Assembly (NCBI GenBank): GCA_021496505.1 | Contig: CP053031.1 | Location: forward strand, 620,001-684,000 | Reading direction: 5' to 3' | DNA from: Thermoleophilia bacterium SCSIO 60948 | GTDB lineage: Bacteria > Actinomycetota > Thermoleophilia > Solirubrobacterales > 70-9 | DNA: 64,000 nucleotides | Part shown: positions 1 to 8,811 of the stretch, piece by piece | Position numbering within the stretch: the stretch's first letter is position 1 | Layout: each line of letters opens with the position of its first letter | Made by a program: the position numbers and the translations under genes | The notes under the pieces: model-generated | The model's input: only the letters and a program-made list of their open reading frames with translations | What the model was told of the DNA's origin: nothing | Database searches by the model: none

Positions 1-361
1 GCGGATCCTCCTCACCCTGATCGAGCGCGGGGGCGATTCACCGCCGTCGACCGCGCGGATCGCCGCGGCGCTCGGCCGGCCGGAGGCCGAGGTCAACCGA
101 GCGCTCGATCAGCTCGTCGGCGCGGGAGAGCTCGTCCGCCTGGCGCGGGACCTCCACGTCCGGCCGGACGTTCTTGCCGGACTCGAGCGGACGGCGCTCG
201 AGGTGGGTCGTGAGAACGGCGGCGAGATCACCATCGCCGCGCTCCGCGACCGGATCGGCAGCTCACGCAAGTACACGCAGGCGCTGCTCGAGCATCTCGA
301 CTCCGAGCAGGTGACGATCCGCCGCGGCGATCGGCATCTGATCCGCTCCGGCCGTCGCTAG
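1..361 (+). CDS. selB: SelB C-terminal part (selenocysteine-specific elongation factor), 5' truncated by window edge
   Basis: The open frame entering from the left edge (first complete codon at position 2) ends at TAG 359-361 and gives about 119 residues. It reads as two winged-helix modules. The last contains SSRKYTQALLEHLD followed by a V-T-x-R-x-GD-R-H-L pattern, which is the hallmark of the C-terminal SelB winged helix that binds the SECIS hairpin of selenoprotein mRNAs. SelB delivers Sec-tRNA to UGA codons on the ribosome. The GTPase domains lie outside the window. The call is supported by a tRNA-Sec gene at 25980. An unrelated winged-helix protein is the alternative, but the SRKY...LE.LD motif makes this unlikely. 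Confidence 0.85.
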   Translation, partial: RILLTLIERGGDSPPSTARIAAALGRPEAEVNRALDQLVGAGELVRLARDLHVRPDVLAGLERTALEVGRENGGEITIAALRDRIGSSRKYTQALLEHLDSEQVTIRRGDRHLIRSGRR

Positions 362-474
362 GCGCGCGGGGTCGCACGGCGCCCGTCGCCCGGACCCAGC
401 TCAGGTGCCGGCGAGCAATGTATTGCGCGTAACAGAGTCGGGTATCAGCAGCACCACCCCTACGAAAGGAACGG

Positions 475-1311
475 ATGCCTGAGGTAACCGCCAGCTCCGG
501 TCTTCTGAGCAAGACGAAGGTCCACGTCGACGACACCGGCGGCGACGGGCGCCCGGTTGTCCTGATCCATGGCTGGCCGCTCTCCGGCGAGGCCTGGGAG
601 CATCAGATCGGCCCGCTCCGCGACGCCGGCCACCGCGTCGTCGCCTATGACCGCCGCGGCTTCGGGCGCAGCGACAAGCCGAGCGACGGCTACGGCTACG
701 ACACGCTCGCCGAGGATCTCGAGGGCGTCCTGTCGGAGCTCGACCTCAACGACGTGACGCTCGTCGGCTTCTCGATGGGCGGCGGCGAGGTCGCTCGCTA
801 CGTCTCGAAGTTCGGCGAGGGCCGGCTCCACAGCGTCGTCTTCGCCGCCGCGGTCCCGCCCTACATGGCGAAGACCGACGACAACCCCGACGGCCCGCTG
901 GACGAGGCGACCGCGAACGGCATGGTGGAAGGCGCGAAGGCCGATCGCGACGGTTTCTTCGAGGAGTTCACCACGAACTTCTTCTCAGCCGACGGCGAGC
1001 TGAGGGTGAGCGAGGCCGAGCGCCAGAAGGCCGTCGCGCTGTGCAAGCAGTCCGACCAGACGGCCGTCCTCGGTTGCATGGAGGCGTTCGGGACGACCGA
1101 CTTCCGCGGCGACCTCGAGAACGTCAGCGTGCCGACGCTCGTGATCCACGGCGATTCCGACGCGATCGTCCCTTTCGAGGGGTCGGGCAAGCGCACGCAC
1201 GAGACGATCTCCGGCAGCGAGCTCGTTCTGGTCGCCGGCGGCACGCACGGACTCAACGTCAGTCATGCCGACGAGTTCAACCAGGTGCTGCTGAGCTTCC
1301 TGGCGAAGTAG
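475..1311 (+). CDS. Alpha/beta hydrolase, non-heme chloroperoxidase (perhydrolase)-like
   Basis: 278 aa with a complete alpha/beta-hydrolase core: HGWPLSG oxyanion region near residue 32, nucleophile elbow GFSMGG near 97-102 (Ser catalytic), an acid in HGDSDAIVPF near 225, and a His in GGTHGLN near 258. The order and the GWPLSG...YDRRGFGRS pattern match cofactor-free haloperoxidases/perhydrolases and related esterases. No signal peptide, so cytoplasmic. The ATG at 475 follows AAGGA at a proper distance. It is a single gene after the selB end, with a possible promoter in the 110-nt gap. The substrate cannot be read from sequence. Confidence 0.8.
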   Translation: MPEVTASSGLLSKTKVHVDDTGGDGRPVVLIHGWPLSGEAWEHQIGPLRDAGHRVVAYDRRGFGRSDKPSDGYGYDTLAEDLEGVLSELDLNDVTLVGFSMGGGEVARYVSKFGEGRLHSVVFAAAVPPYMAKTDDNPDGPLDEATANGMVEGAKADRDGFFEEFTTNFFSADGELRVSEAERQKAVALCKQSDQTAVLGCMEAFGTTDFRGDLENVSVPTLVIHGDSDAIVPFEGSGKRTHETISGSELVLVAGGTHGLNVSHADEFNQVLLSFLAK

Positions 1312-1547
1312 CCCCCACCGATCGCCTGGATCGAGCGGCCCTTCCTGCCGAGCGGTCGCCTCGATCCAGGCTGAATCGGGACGCCCGTCGCGCTCGCCGG
1401 ATGCGTCCAGCGACGCGCGCCGGCGCGTCTGTGACGAGCGCCCGCGAGCGGTTCTCGGGGTGCGTGACGGGTATTCAGAAACGGCGACCGCCGAACGCGG
1501 TCCGAAACCGTCAAACAGCTCTCCCCAAGAAGGAGTTGGATCTTCAA

Positions 1548-2057
1548 ATGGGTCTCACCGACCAGCTCAAGAAGGGCGCCGGAGGCGTCCTGCGCGGCGG
1601 CGCCGGAGCCGCCGACATCGCCACGGGCACCGTCAAGAGCGTCGCCGGCGGGGTGCTCGGCAAGTCCGGGCTCAAGCGCCAGGGCGCCGAGGAGCAGCGC
1701 AAGGGCGAAGCCAAGGACGAGCTCGCCGCCCAGCAGGCGAAGGTCGCCGAGGAGGAGGAGCGCGCCGAGCAGCTCGCCGCCGAGGAGCGCGACCGCGCCG
1801 CGAAGAAGGCGCAGGAGGAGTTCGCCCGCGCCGAGCGCGCGATCGAGCGCAAGCAGGAGACTGTCAAGGCCGAGAAGGAGAAGGTCGCTTCGAAGACGCA
1901 GGCCGTCTCCGCGCTCGAGGATGCGACCGACCCCGACAAGCTCGTCGCCGCGAACACCCGCGCACAGCTCGACGAGAAGGCCAAGCAGCTCGGCGTGACC
2001 GGCCGCGGCCGGATGTCCAAGCAGGACCTCGCCGAGGCGATCGTCGCGAAGCGCTAG
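1548..2057 (+). CDS. Alanine/lysine/glutamate-rich coiled-coil protein with C-terminal SAP/Rho-N-like end
   Basis: 169 aa from ATG 1548, which is preceded by AAGGAG. Residues 1-45 are Gly/Ala rich (DQLKKGAGGVLRGGAG); about 55-125 is a long charged helix predicted to form a coiled coil; the last 30 residues (LDEKAKQLGV...MSKQDLAEAIVAKR) resemble the helix-loop-helix of Rho-N/SAP domains that bind nucleic acid. Upstream in-frame sequence lacks protein character and was excluded. A DNA- or RNA-associated structural role is inferred only. A better SAP-type homologue of the C-terminus lies at 5276-5530. Confidence 0.65.
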   Translation: MGLTDQLKKGAGGVLRGGAGAADIATGTVKSVAGGVLGKSGLKRQGAEEQRKGEAKDELAAQQAKVAEEEERAEQLAAEERDRAAKKAQEEFARAERAIERKQETVKAEKEKVASKTQAVSALEDATDPDKLVAANTRAQLDEKAKQLGVTGRGRMSKQDLAEAIVAKR

Positions 2058-2062
2058 CCGAC

Positions 2063-2239
2063 GTGCGCGGCGCGACAGACGACAACGATCGCGAGCGCAA
2101 GGCCGGGCCTGAGGGCCCGGCCGACGACCGCGAAGACGAGAAGCGCCGCCAGTACCAGGAGCAGATCGAGAAGGGCGTCAGCGAGGAGAACGCCGCCGAG
2201 GTCGCCGCGGACGAGCCCGAGCCGCCGAAAAGCGACTGA
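2063..2239 (+). CDS. Small acidic hypothetical protein (58 aa)
   Basis: GTG start at 2063, five nucleotides after the stop of the preceding gene, suggesting co-transcription. The product is very hydrophilic and ends in EEVAADEPEPPKSD-like acidic sequence. The stretch RRQYQEQIEKGVSEENAAEVAA weakly resembles the 'EAL...GMSDEKAARIAN' helix found in the DUF7218/SAP protein encoded at 5276-5530. No clear function. It could be an over-called ORF, but frame and codon use agree with coding. Confidence 0.45.
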   Translation: MRGATDDNDRERKAGPEGPADDREDEKRRQYQEQIEKGVSEENAAEVAADEPEPPKSD

Positions 2240-2243
2240 AGGC

Positions 2244-2747
2244 TCAGCGGCGGCGGGCGACGAAGTCCGCTCGTCTGACGTGCTTCCCTCGCACCTGCGG
2301 TGCGCTTCCCCTGCGGTACAAGACCTCGAGCCGGAAGTACTCCCACCGGCGGCCCGCGTCGGGAAACTCGGCCGTCCACCGCAGGCCGCCAGACCCTGGG
2401 ACGAGCTGCCCCGTCGAGCGCTCACGTCGCACCAGCGTCCCGTCCTCGCGGCGCTCGAGCAGGAGGCCGACGACCCGTTTCGCCGGCGATCCCACCGCGA
2501 AGCGCTCGACGGTGTCGTCCTCGATCTCGATCCTCGGGCCTCGCACGCCGATGAAGAGGCCGCAGCCGCTCGGCTCGCCGGGTCTCCCGTAGCAGTACGA
2601 CTCGAGCGCGAGTCTCTTCGTCGTTCCCTGGTCGACGACCGTCGCTCGAAGCTTGTTGGAGCCGTCGCCGGCTCCGGTCGCCACCGTCCCGGCGCCGAGC
2701 AGCGCAATCGTGAACGTTGCCGCGATCACTGAGCTTCTCCTGAGCAT
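2244..2747 (-). CDS. Secreted hypothetical protein with signal peptide
   Basis: 167 aa. An N-terminal signal peptide (basic MLRRSS, hydrophobic core to about residue 24, AGTVATGAGDG cleavage region) is followed by a domain with two Cys (about residues 52 and 62) in YCYGRPGEPSGCGLF. A TAATCT box a few bases upstream of the ATG suggests a leaderless transcript. It lies just downstream of ligD on the same strand but probably has its own promoter. Family not recognised. Confidence 0.6.
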   Translation of the reverse strand: MLRRSSVIAATFTIALLGAGTVATGAGDGSNKLRATVVDQGTTKRLALESYCYGRPGEPSGCGLFIGVRGPRIEIEDDTVERFAVGSPAKRVVGLLLERREDGTLVRRERSTGQLVPGSGGLRWTAEFPDAGRRWEYFRLEVLYRRGSAPQVRGKHVRRADFVARRR

Positions 2748-2767
2748 CGGGGCAGATTAGATGCTGG

Positions 2768-5248
2768 CTAGAACCCCGGCAGCACCTGCTCGAGCTCGAG
2801 CGCGGGCCGGAAGTGCTCCGCTCGCTCGGCGGCCTCGGCCAGCATCCGTTCTGAATCGACGACGAGCGCGTCCGTGTCGCCGGACGAATGCGCCTCCTCG
2901 ACCTCGGCCCAGGCGAGCGGCGCGGCGACCGTCGGCCGCTCCTTCGCGCGCAGCGAGAACACCCCGACCGTCGTCTTGTGGCGCGAGTTCTGCGACCAGT
3001 CGACGAGCACGCGGCCCTCGCGGATCGACTTGGTCATCTTCGTGACGACGTCGTCGCGGCGCGCGGCGAGCATCCGCGCGACGGCGTGCGCGAACGGCGA
3101 CACCTCGTCGTAGGTCTGCTCGCCGTTCAGCGGCACGTGGAGGTGGAGGCCCTTCGACCCCGACGACTTGATGATCGACGCGAGGCCGAGCCCGTCCAGC
3201 AGCTCGCGCAGGTCGAGCGCGACGTCGCAGCACTCGGCGAGGCCGGTGCCGGGACCGGGATCGAGGTCGAGGACCATCGTCGTCGGGCGCTCCATCGCCT
3301 CGCCGCGCGCCAGCGAGACGTGGAGCTCGAGGTCGGCGAGGTTCGAGGTCCAGACGAGCGCCGCCGGCTCGGCGACCTCGCAGAAGGTGATCGTCTCGCC
3401 GCGGCTGCCCGAGTCGTAGTCGATCGTCCGCATCCAGTCCGGCCGGTGGCGCGGGCACTGCTTCTCGTAGAAGTGCGGCGCGTCGACGCCGTTCGGGTAG
3501 CGCTTCAGGGTCAGCGGACGGCCCTCGAGGTGCGGCAGGAGAACGGGGGCGATGCGGGCGTAGTAGTCGATGACATCGCCCTTCGTGAACCCGGCGGCGG
3601 GGTAGAGCACCTTGCCCGTGTTGGTCAGCTTGAGCTCGCGGCCATCGACCTCGACGAGCCCGTCGGCGATTTCGAAGCCGGGGGAGGGGAGCGAATTCGT
3701 CGCGCCGTCGGCCTCCCCACCCAGGGGGCGGGATCCTCGGGGACCGTCCGCGCCGCGGCGCGTCGCCGGAGCCTCCGCGGGTCGCTCGGCTGCCTCGTGG
3801 TCGGGCACCTCGCGCCGGACCTCGCTCGCGGGCTTGTCGTCTCGCAGTCCGCGGAAGCGCGGGGCTCGGAGCGTGTCGGCCTTCGTCCATTCGCCGAAGG
3901 CGACCTCGGCCACCACCTCAGGCTCGACGAACCGCGACTCCTTCGGCGGCTGGCGACCCTCGAACGGAGAGCTCTCGCGCGCCAGCGGAGCGAGCAGCTC
4001 GCGCAGCTCCGCGAGGGTCTGCTCGGTGAACCCGGTCCCGACGCGCCCGGCGTAGCGCAGGCCCTCACGGTCTTCCCCGGGGTCGTCCTCGTAATAGCCG
4101 ACGAGCAGCGCCCCGACCGTGCCCTCGCGCCGCCCCTGGCCCTGGAGCCAGCCGCCGACGACGAACTCCTGAGCCAGCAGGTTCTTTAGCTTGAGCCAGT
4201 CGCGACTTCGCCGCCCGGGCGTGTAGCGGCTCGCCAGGCGCTTGGCCATCACCCCCTCGAGCCCCTGCGCTGCGCTCGCCTCGATCAGGGCGGCGCCGTC
4301 CCCACGGTGGTAGGCCGGGGTCCGCCAGTGTTCGCCGTCGAGGTCGAGTCCCTCGAGCAGCTCCCGGCGGCGCTCATACGGCTCGTCGAGCAGCGAGCGG
4401 CCATCGAGGTGGAGGACGTCGAAGGCGACGAACTCGACCGGCACCCGCTCACGCAGCTTTCGGACCTTGGCCTCGTCGGCGACGTGCATCCGCGTCTGGA
4501 GCGCTTGGAAGTCGGGCCGGCCGTCGGAGTCGAAGGCGACGATCTCGCCGTCGAGCAGCGCCGGACGCGAGCCGAGCGCCTCGGCGATCCCGCGGACCTC
4601 GGGGTACTGGCGGGTGATGTCTCGCATCGACCGCGACTGGAGCCGCACGTCGCCCGGTACGCAGTAGGCGAGCGCGCGGACGCCGTCCCACTTGATCTCG
4701 AAACCCCATCCCGAGTCGTCGCGCGGCGGGTCGGCGAGCGTCGCCTTCATCGGCTCGACCCGTTCGGGGAGCGGCTCGCCGGAGTCGGCCGCCTTGGGGT
4801 CCATCCGGTGGATCATCCAGTTGCGCCCGTCGGTCGGGAAGAGGACGTAGCGGCCGCGCACCCGCTCGCCGTGGAAGACGACCATCACCTCGTTGTCGCG
4901 GAACTTCTCGACCTCGTAGGTGCCCGAGTCCCAGATCGTCATCGTCCCCGCGCCGTAGTTGCCCGCCGGGATCTCGCCGTGGAACTCGAGGTACTCGAGC
5001 GGGTGGTCCTCGGTTCGGACCGCGAGCCGGTTCTGCTTCGGGTCATCGGGCACGCCCTTCGGCAGAGCCCACGACGCGAGCACACCCTCGTGCTCGAGGC
5101 GCAGATCCCAATGCAGCCGGGTCGCGTGGTGCTCCTGGATCACGAAGCGCGGCCGCTCCGAAGCGGCCGCGTCCTCCGAGCCACGCGGCTCGGTCGTGCT
5201 GTCGAACGAGCGCTTGCGCTCGTAATCCTCGAGCTTGCGACGGGCCAA
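2768..5248 (-). CDS. ligD: ATP-dependent DNA ligase LigD (PE-LIG-POL), non-homologous end joining
   Basis: 826 aa with all three LigD activities in the order 3'-phosphoesterase, ligase, polymerase. Residues about 35-150 hold the phosphoesterase (HHATRLHWDLRLEHEG, HPLEYLEFHGEIP). About 165-480 is the ATP-dependent ligase with nucleotidyl-lysine motif FEIKWDGVRAL and an OB-fold part. About 535-815 is the archaeo-eukaryotic-primase-type polymerase (GKVLYPAAGFTKGDVI, LDLDPGPGTG, SSGSKGLHLHVPL). In Pseudomonas the order is also PE-LIG-POL, whereas Mycobacterium has POL-PE-LIG. LigD repairs double-strand breaks with Ku; no ku gene is in this window. A small SAP-domain protein lies 27 nt upstream and may be co-transcribed. 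Confidence 0.95.
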   Translation of the reverse strand: MARRKLEDYERKRSFDSTTEPRGSEDAAASERPRFVIQEHHATRLHWDLRLEHEGVLASWALPKGVPDDPKQNRLAVRTEDHPLEYLEFHGEIPAGNYGAGTMTIWDSGTYEVEKFRDNEVMVVFHGERVRGRYVLFPTDGRNWMIHRMDPKAADSGEPLPERVEPMKATLADPPRDDSGWGFEIKWDGVRALAYCVPGDVRLQSRSMRDITRQYPEVRGIAEALGSRPALLDGEIVAFDSDGRPDFQALQTRMHVADEAKVRKLRERVPVEFVAFDVLHLDGRSLLDEPYERRRELLEGLDLDGEHWRTPAYHRGDGAALIEASAAQGLEGVMAKRLASRYTPGRRSRDWLKLKNLLAQEFVVGGWLQGQGRREGTVGALLVGYYEDDPGEDREGLRYAGRVGTGFTEQTLAELRELLAPLARESSPFEGRQPPKESRFVEPEVVAEVAFGEWTKADTLRAPRFRGLRDDKPASEVRREVPDHEAAERPAEAPATRRGADGPRGSRPLGGEADGATNSLPSPGFEIADGLVEVDGRELKLTNTGKVLYPAAGFTKGDVIDYYARIAPVLLPHLEGRPLTLKRYPNGVDAPHFYEKQCPRHRPDWMRTIDYDSGSRGETITFCEVAEPAALVWTSNLADLELHVSLARGEAMERPTTMVLDLDPGPGTGLAECCDVALDLRELLDGLGLASIIKSSGSKGLHLHVPLNGEQTYDEVSPFAHAVARMLAARRDDVVTKMTKSIREGRVLVDWSQNSRHKTTVGVFSLRAKERPTVAAPLAWAEVEEAHSSGDTDALVVDSERMLAEAAERAEHFRPALELEQVLPGF

Positions 5249-5275
5249 ACCGCGCCCGAGCTTATGCGGGCGCGG

Positions 5276-5530
5276 TCAGTGGTTTCGGAGCGCCTCGATC
5301 AGCTCGTCCTTGTTCATGTCGGAGCGGCCCTCGATCCCGATCTCCTTCGCGCGCTCGGCGAGCTCGTCCTTGGTCCACTCGTCGTAGGGGGGCGAGGAGC
5401 CGCCGCGCTTCCCGGATTGCTTCCGCGGCGTGTTGGCAATTCGGGCCGCCTTCTCGTCGCTCATCCCCTGGCGCTTGAGCGCCTCGTACTGCTCGTCGTC
5501 CTTGATCTGCGGTCCGTGGTCGTCGGCCAT
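5276..5530 (-). CDS. Small DUF7218-like protein with Rho-N/SAP domain
   Basis: 84 aa from ATG 5530, preceded by GAGGAGGG. N-terminal half: KDDEQYEALKRQGMSDEKAARIAN, a helix pair typical of this small actinobacterial family. C-terminal half: WTKDELAERAKEIGIEG...MNKDELIEALRNH, a Rho N-terminal/SAP-like nucleic-acid binding fold. Located immediately upstream of ligD on the same strand, suggesting but not proving a link with DNA repair. Family assignment is from memory of the motif; function unknown. Confidence 0.8.
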   Translation of the reverse strand: MADDHGPQIKDDEQYEALKRQGMSDEKAARIANTPRKQSGKRGGSSPPYDEWTKDELAERAKEIGIEGRSDMNKDELIEALRNH

Positions 5531-5542
5531 CGCGCCCTCCTC

Positions 5543-5929
5543 TCAGTCGGATTCCCCGTCGGCGTCGGGCGGCGGCTGGGACGCCGGCGTCGAGCGCTCG
5601 TCGCGCGGCGTACCCGGTTGCGGCGCCGAAACCGTGACGTCGGCCGGTTCGGTCGCGCCCTCGAGACGCGTCCCCGGGGGCGCAACTCGCTGGTTGGCGC
5701 CGCGGCCGGTCGGCGAGACTTCCTCGCTCGACTCCATCCCGATCGCCATCCCCTCCGAGTCGACGTGGCCGCTCACGTTGCGGGTGCCCTCGGCCGGGGT
5801 CGCCGGCGCTCCGCTCGAACCCTCCGAGCTCTCGCCCGTCGGTTCGGACCACTGCAGACTGCGGCGATCCTCGCCGGGCTGGCGCTCGCGCTCCGCCTCC
5901 TCGTCGCCGGCCTCCGGATCCTCGCTCAC
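5543..5929 (-). CDS. Low-complexity, probably disordered acidic protein
   Basis: 128 aa from a GTG at 5929 that has a strong GGGAGG site in front. Composition is dominated by E, S, P, G and T with no hydrophobic core or recognisable domain, so it is probably intrinsically disordered. It is 12 nt upstream of the DUF7218-like gene and may be the first gene of a short operon leading to ligD. Nothing indicates a function. Confidence 0.5.
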   Translation of the reverse strand: MSEDPEAGDEEAERERQPGEDRRSLQWSEPTGESSEGSSGAPATPAEGTRNVSGHVDSEGMAIGMESSEEVSPTGRGANQRVAPPGTRLEGATEPADVTVSAPQPGTPRDERSTPASQPPPDADGESD

Positions 5930-5983
5930 GTTCTCACCCTCCCGATCGAATCGTCCGTCCCGTGTCCCGATGCCTACCCGAAT

Positions 5984-6709
5984 TCAGGCCGTCCGCTCAC
6001 GCCCCGCGACGTTCGGCTCGCCGTGCCCCGGCTTCCAGGCGAGGCTGCGCTCGCCGGCGCGGAGCGCGTCGACGATCTCGCGGGCGACGTCACCCGGGTC
6101 GAGCGCCTGCGGCATCTTCGGCGGCTCGCCGAAGAGCGAGCGCTCGGCGAAGCCGGTCTCGACGTGCGACGGACGCACGTCGAGCACGCTGACGCCGCGG
6201 CGGCGCTGCTCGCGACCGGCGGCCGCGAGGTAGGCCGAGAGCGCGGCCTTCGCCGCTGAGTAGTGGGGGAGGCCCGCGGTCGGGAACTCGGCGACCATTC
6301 CGGTGATCGCGGCCAGCGCGCCGCCCTCATCGAGGTGCTCGAGCGCCGAATCGATCAGCGCGATCGGGCCGGTGGCGTTGACCCCGAAGACGGCGTCGAC
6401 GTCCTCGGCCGTGATCGAGCCCGCGGGGGCGAAGGCCGCCCGACCGACGCTGACGACGACGAGGTCGAAGCCGCCCAGCTCCTTCGCGAGCCCTATGACC
6501 GCCTCCTCGCGCGAGTTCGGATCGGTGATGTCGAAGCGGGCCGTCGGGGCGCTCAGCTCGAGCCCGACCCGCTCGAGGCGGTCCGAGTCGCGGCCTGCCA
6601 CGGCCATCCGCCCGCCGGCCGACGCGAGCTCGCGGGCGACGAGCCCGCCGATCTCACCCGTCGCCCCGAAGACGGCGCATCGCGCCCCCTCGATATCGAG
6701 TCCGCTCAT
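5984..6709 (-). CDS. Short-chain dehydrogenase/reductase (SDR)
   Basis: 241 aa classical SDR. A Rossmann glycine motif GATGEIGG lies near residue 15; an Asp-containing FDITDP loop near 58; an NATGP motif near 115; catalytic Tyr and Lys in HYSAAKAAL near 150-158. Its ATG overlaps the stop of the upstream DUF427 gene (ATGA), so the two are translationally coupled. NAD(P)-dependent oxidation or reduction of an unknown alcohol or ketone is expected in the cytoplasm. Confidence 0.88.
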   Translation of the reverse strand: MSGLDIEGARCAVFGATGEIGGLVARELASAGGRMAVAGRDSDRLERVGLELSAPTARFDITDPNSREEAVIGLAKELGGFDLVVVSVGRAAFAPAGSITAEDVDAVFGVNATGPIALIDSALEHLDEGGALAAITGMVAEFPTAGLPHYSAAKAALSAYLAAAGREQRRRGVSVLDVRPSHVETGFAERSLFGEPPKMPQALDPGDVAREIVDALRAGERSLAWKPGHGEPNVAGRERTA

Positions 6710-7506
6710 CCCTCAATCTCCTCACCGTCGACGGTCGTGACCAGATCCGAGTCAAGCAGGCAGAGGAGCTCGGCAATCCGAGTCTGGTCGGGAAGCGGGC
6801 GTGGGTAGGAGAAGACGGCGTCCTCGGCGAGCGCGCCGGGGAGCGCGATCGACCAGTACTCGGCCTCGCCCTTGTAGGGGCAGACGGTCCGGGTCTCCGA
6901 GCGGCGCAGGAGCTCGGTCCGAACGTCGTCGGCCGGCAGGTAGTAGCGGTTCGGGTGCCCGGTCTCGGAGACGATCAGCGGGCGGGAGGACTCGGCGACG
7001 AGCTCGCCTTTGAGCCTGACCTCGACTCGCGAGGAGCTGCGGACCGCATCGACGCGGTGGTAGGGGTCGCGTACGTGGCCATGGATCTCCTCGTCCTCGT
7101 CGAACCAGGCGTCCATCGAGTCCCAGTAGACCCCGGTCAGGCCGAGCAGCCAGTTCGCGGCCTTCTTCGGGGCACCGTAGGTCCAGATCGCGTTCCGGGC
7201 CTCGCGCTCGCCGGCGCGGACGGACCAGTAGCTGGCGGCGCCCTTGAAGGGGCAGTAGGACCGGTGTTTCGTCGCGACGAGCAGATCGCGGTCGAGGTCG
7301 TCCAACGGGACGTAGAGCTGGGGCAGGATGCCGGTCTCGTGGACGAGCGTCGCTCGCCTCGAATCGAGAACGGTCACGTCGCCGAGCCGGGCGCGGATCC
7401 GCCGCCCGAACGGGTGCATGAGCAGCTTGTGCATCGGGCCGTCGATCGAGTAGTTCGTCGCCGGCGGCTTGCCCGAGAGCGGGCCGTGGTCGAGGGTCAG
7501 CGTCAT
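6706..7506 (-). CDS. Tandem DUF427 domain protein
   Basis: 266 aa when started at ATG 7506, which has a strong GGAGGT site; a longer frame exists but lacks one. Two DUF427 repeats are visible, each containing the signature: YCPFKGAASYWSV in the first and CPYKGEAEYWSI in the second, plus matching AIWTY/AVFSYP strands. The double-domain form is common in actinobacteria. Biochemical activity is not established. Coupled to the SDR downstream, so both may act on one pathway. Confidence 0.85.
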   Translation of the reverse strand: MTLTLDHGPLSGKPPATNYSIDGPMHKLLMHPFGRRIRARLGDVTVLDSRRATLVHETGILPQLYVPLDDLDRDLLVATKHRSYCPFKGAASYWSVRAGEREARNAIWTYGAPKKAANWLLGLTGVYWDSMDAWFDEDEEIHGHVRDPYHRVDAVRSSSRVEVRLKGELVAESSRPLIVSETGHPNRYYLPADDVRTELLRRSETRTVCPYKGEAEYWSIALPGALAEDAVFSYPRPLPDQTRIAELLCLLDSDLVTTVDGEEIEG

Positions 7507-7601
7507 CGCTACCTCCGCGGTGGGTTGCCAAATGCGGCTACCCGTCACACCCGGCGGGCTCACGGCGGGCGAGAATGCCGAGGCGAGCGAAGGAGCGGGC
7601 T

Positions 7602-8366
7602 GTGTACGTGGCGGTGATCGGCGGGACGGGTGAGGCGGGAGGCGCGATCGTCCGCGCGCTGGAGCGTCGCGGTGCGCATCCCGTGCTGCTCGGGCGCACC
7701 GATCCCGGCGGCGGACGCGAACACCGCAGCGTCGACCTCGCGACGGGCTCGGGGCTCGAGCGCGCCCTGGGCGGGGTCGACGCGGTCGTCAACGCCGCCA
7801 ACGCTCGGCGCGGCGTCCGCGGCGTCCTCGTCGGCGGCAGCGAGCGGCTGGTCGCCGCGGCACGCGCCGCCGGTGTGTCGCACCTCGTCTCGATCTCGAT
7901 CGTCGGCTGCGAGCGCGTGCCGCTCGGCTACTACCGCGCGAAGGCGGATCAGGACGCGATCGTCGAGGCCTCGGCGGTCCCGTGGTCGGTCGTCCCCTCG
8001 ACCCAGTTCCACTCGCTGCTCGCCACGGTGTTCTGCGCGACGCGGAGATTCGGATGGTTGCCCGGCGGAGCCACCCGGCTTCGGCCGGTCGCCACGATCG
8101 AGCTCGCCGAGCGGGTCGCCGAGGTGGTCGACGGTGAGCCGCGCGGGCGCGACGAACCCGTGACCGGACCGCAAACGCAGTCGCTGGGCGAGCTGGCCGG
8201 CGCGTTCCGTCGCGTGACCGGCTCCCGGGCCCTCGTGGCGCCGCCGCCGCTCGTGGGTCCCCTGCGAGGAGCCCTCGTAGGCGGCGCGTTGACCGGGGAG
8301 CCGTCGTCGACGGGGTCCGGCCCCGGGTTCGAGCACTGGCTGCGGGGCCGGGAGTCGGCGCGATGA
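7602..8366 (+). CDS. NmrA-like / atypical SDR NAD(P)-binding protein
   Basis: 254 aa from GTG 7602, chosen because AAGGAG lies just before it and the Rossmann motif VIGGTGEAGGAIV starts at once. It lacks the classical YxxxK but has YYRAKADQDAIVEAS, as in NmrA-like and complex-I-associated atypical SDRs. Probably an NAD(P)-binding oxidoreductase or redox sensor. Divergent from the DUF427 gene across a 95-nt gap and overlapping the next gene by ATGA. Confidence 0.8.
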   Translation: MYVAVIGGTGEAGGAIVRALERRGAHPVLLGRTDPGGGREHRSVDLATGSGLERALGGVDAVVNAANARRGVRGVLVGGSERLVAAARAAGVSHLVSISIVGCERVPLGYYRAKADQDAIVEASAVPWSVVPSTQFHSLLATVFCATRRFGWLPGGATRLRPVATIELAERVAEVVDGEPRGRDEPVTGPQTQSLGELAGAFRRVTGSRALVAPPPLVGPLRGALVGGALTGEPSSTGSGPGFEHWLRGRESAR

Positions 8367-8776
8367 GGGCGCCTGGGACGGCCCGCCTCGCGCTCGGGTT
8401 CCTGTGCGCGCAGGCGCTGCTGGTCGGTCTGACCGCGAGCTTCGCGCCGCGAGTCTTCTACGAGGACTTCCCGTTCGTGTCGAGCTGGGTCGTCCTGCTG
8501 CCGCCGTTCAACGAGCATCTCGTGACCGACGTCGGCGGCCTCTACCTCGCGTTCGCCGTCCTGTTCGCCTGGGCGACCGTGAGGCCCAGCGCGGCACTCA
8601 TCCAGCCGCTCTGCGCCGCTTGGGCCGTGGCGGCGGTTCTGCACCTCGTCTTCCATGTCCGCAACCTCGAGTCGTTCGGGGCTCTCGACGCGGCGGCGGA
8701 GGTCGTCTCGCTGGCATTGGTCCTCGCGCTGCCGGCGATCGCCGTCGTCTGCGTGCGACCGCCGCGGACGAGCTGA
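8363..8776 (+). CDS. Four-helix integral membrane protein, unknown
   Basis: 137 aa with four predicted transmembrane helices (about residues 8-28, 55-78, 82-102 and 112-132). The ATG overlaps the stop of the NmrA-like gene (ATGA), so expression is coupled. No catalytic motif seen; a periplasmic-facing FYEDFPFVSSWVVLLPPFNEH loop after helix 1 may be conserved. Function unknown. Confidence 0.7.
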   Translation: MRAPGTARLALGFLCAQALLVGLTASFAPRVFYEDFPFVSSWVVLLPPFNEHLVTDVGGLYLAFAVLFAWATVRPSAALIQPLCAAWAVAAVLHLVFHVRNLESFGALDAAAEVVSLALVLALPAIAVVCVRPPRTS

Positions 8777-8811
8777 CAGGCGTCGAGGGCGCTTCGCGCT
8801 AGAACGGCACG

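Noticed and set aside
4307-6259. 650-codon plus-strand open frame across ligD
   Set aside because: Antisense shadow of ligD and its upstream genes; repetitive R/V/E/L composition and no ribosome site. The same applies to 2888-4189 and 14252-15670.
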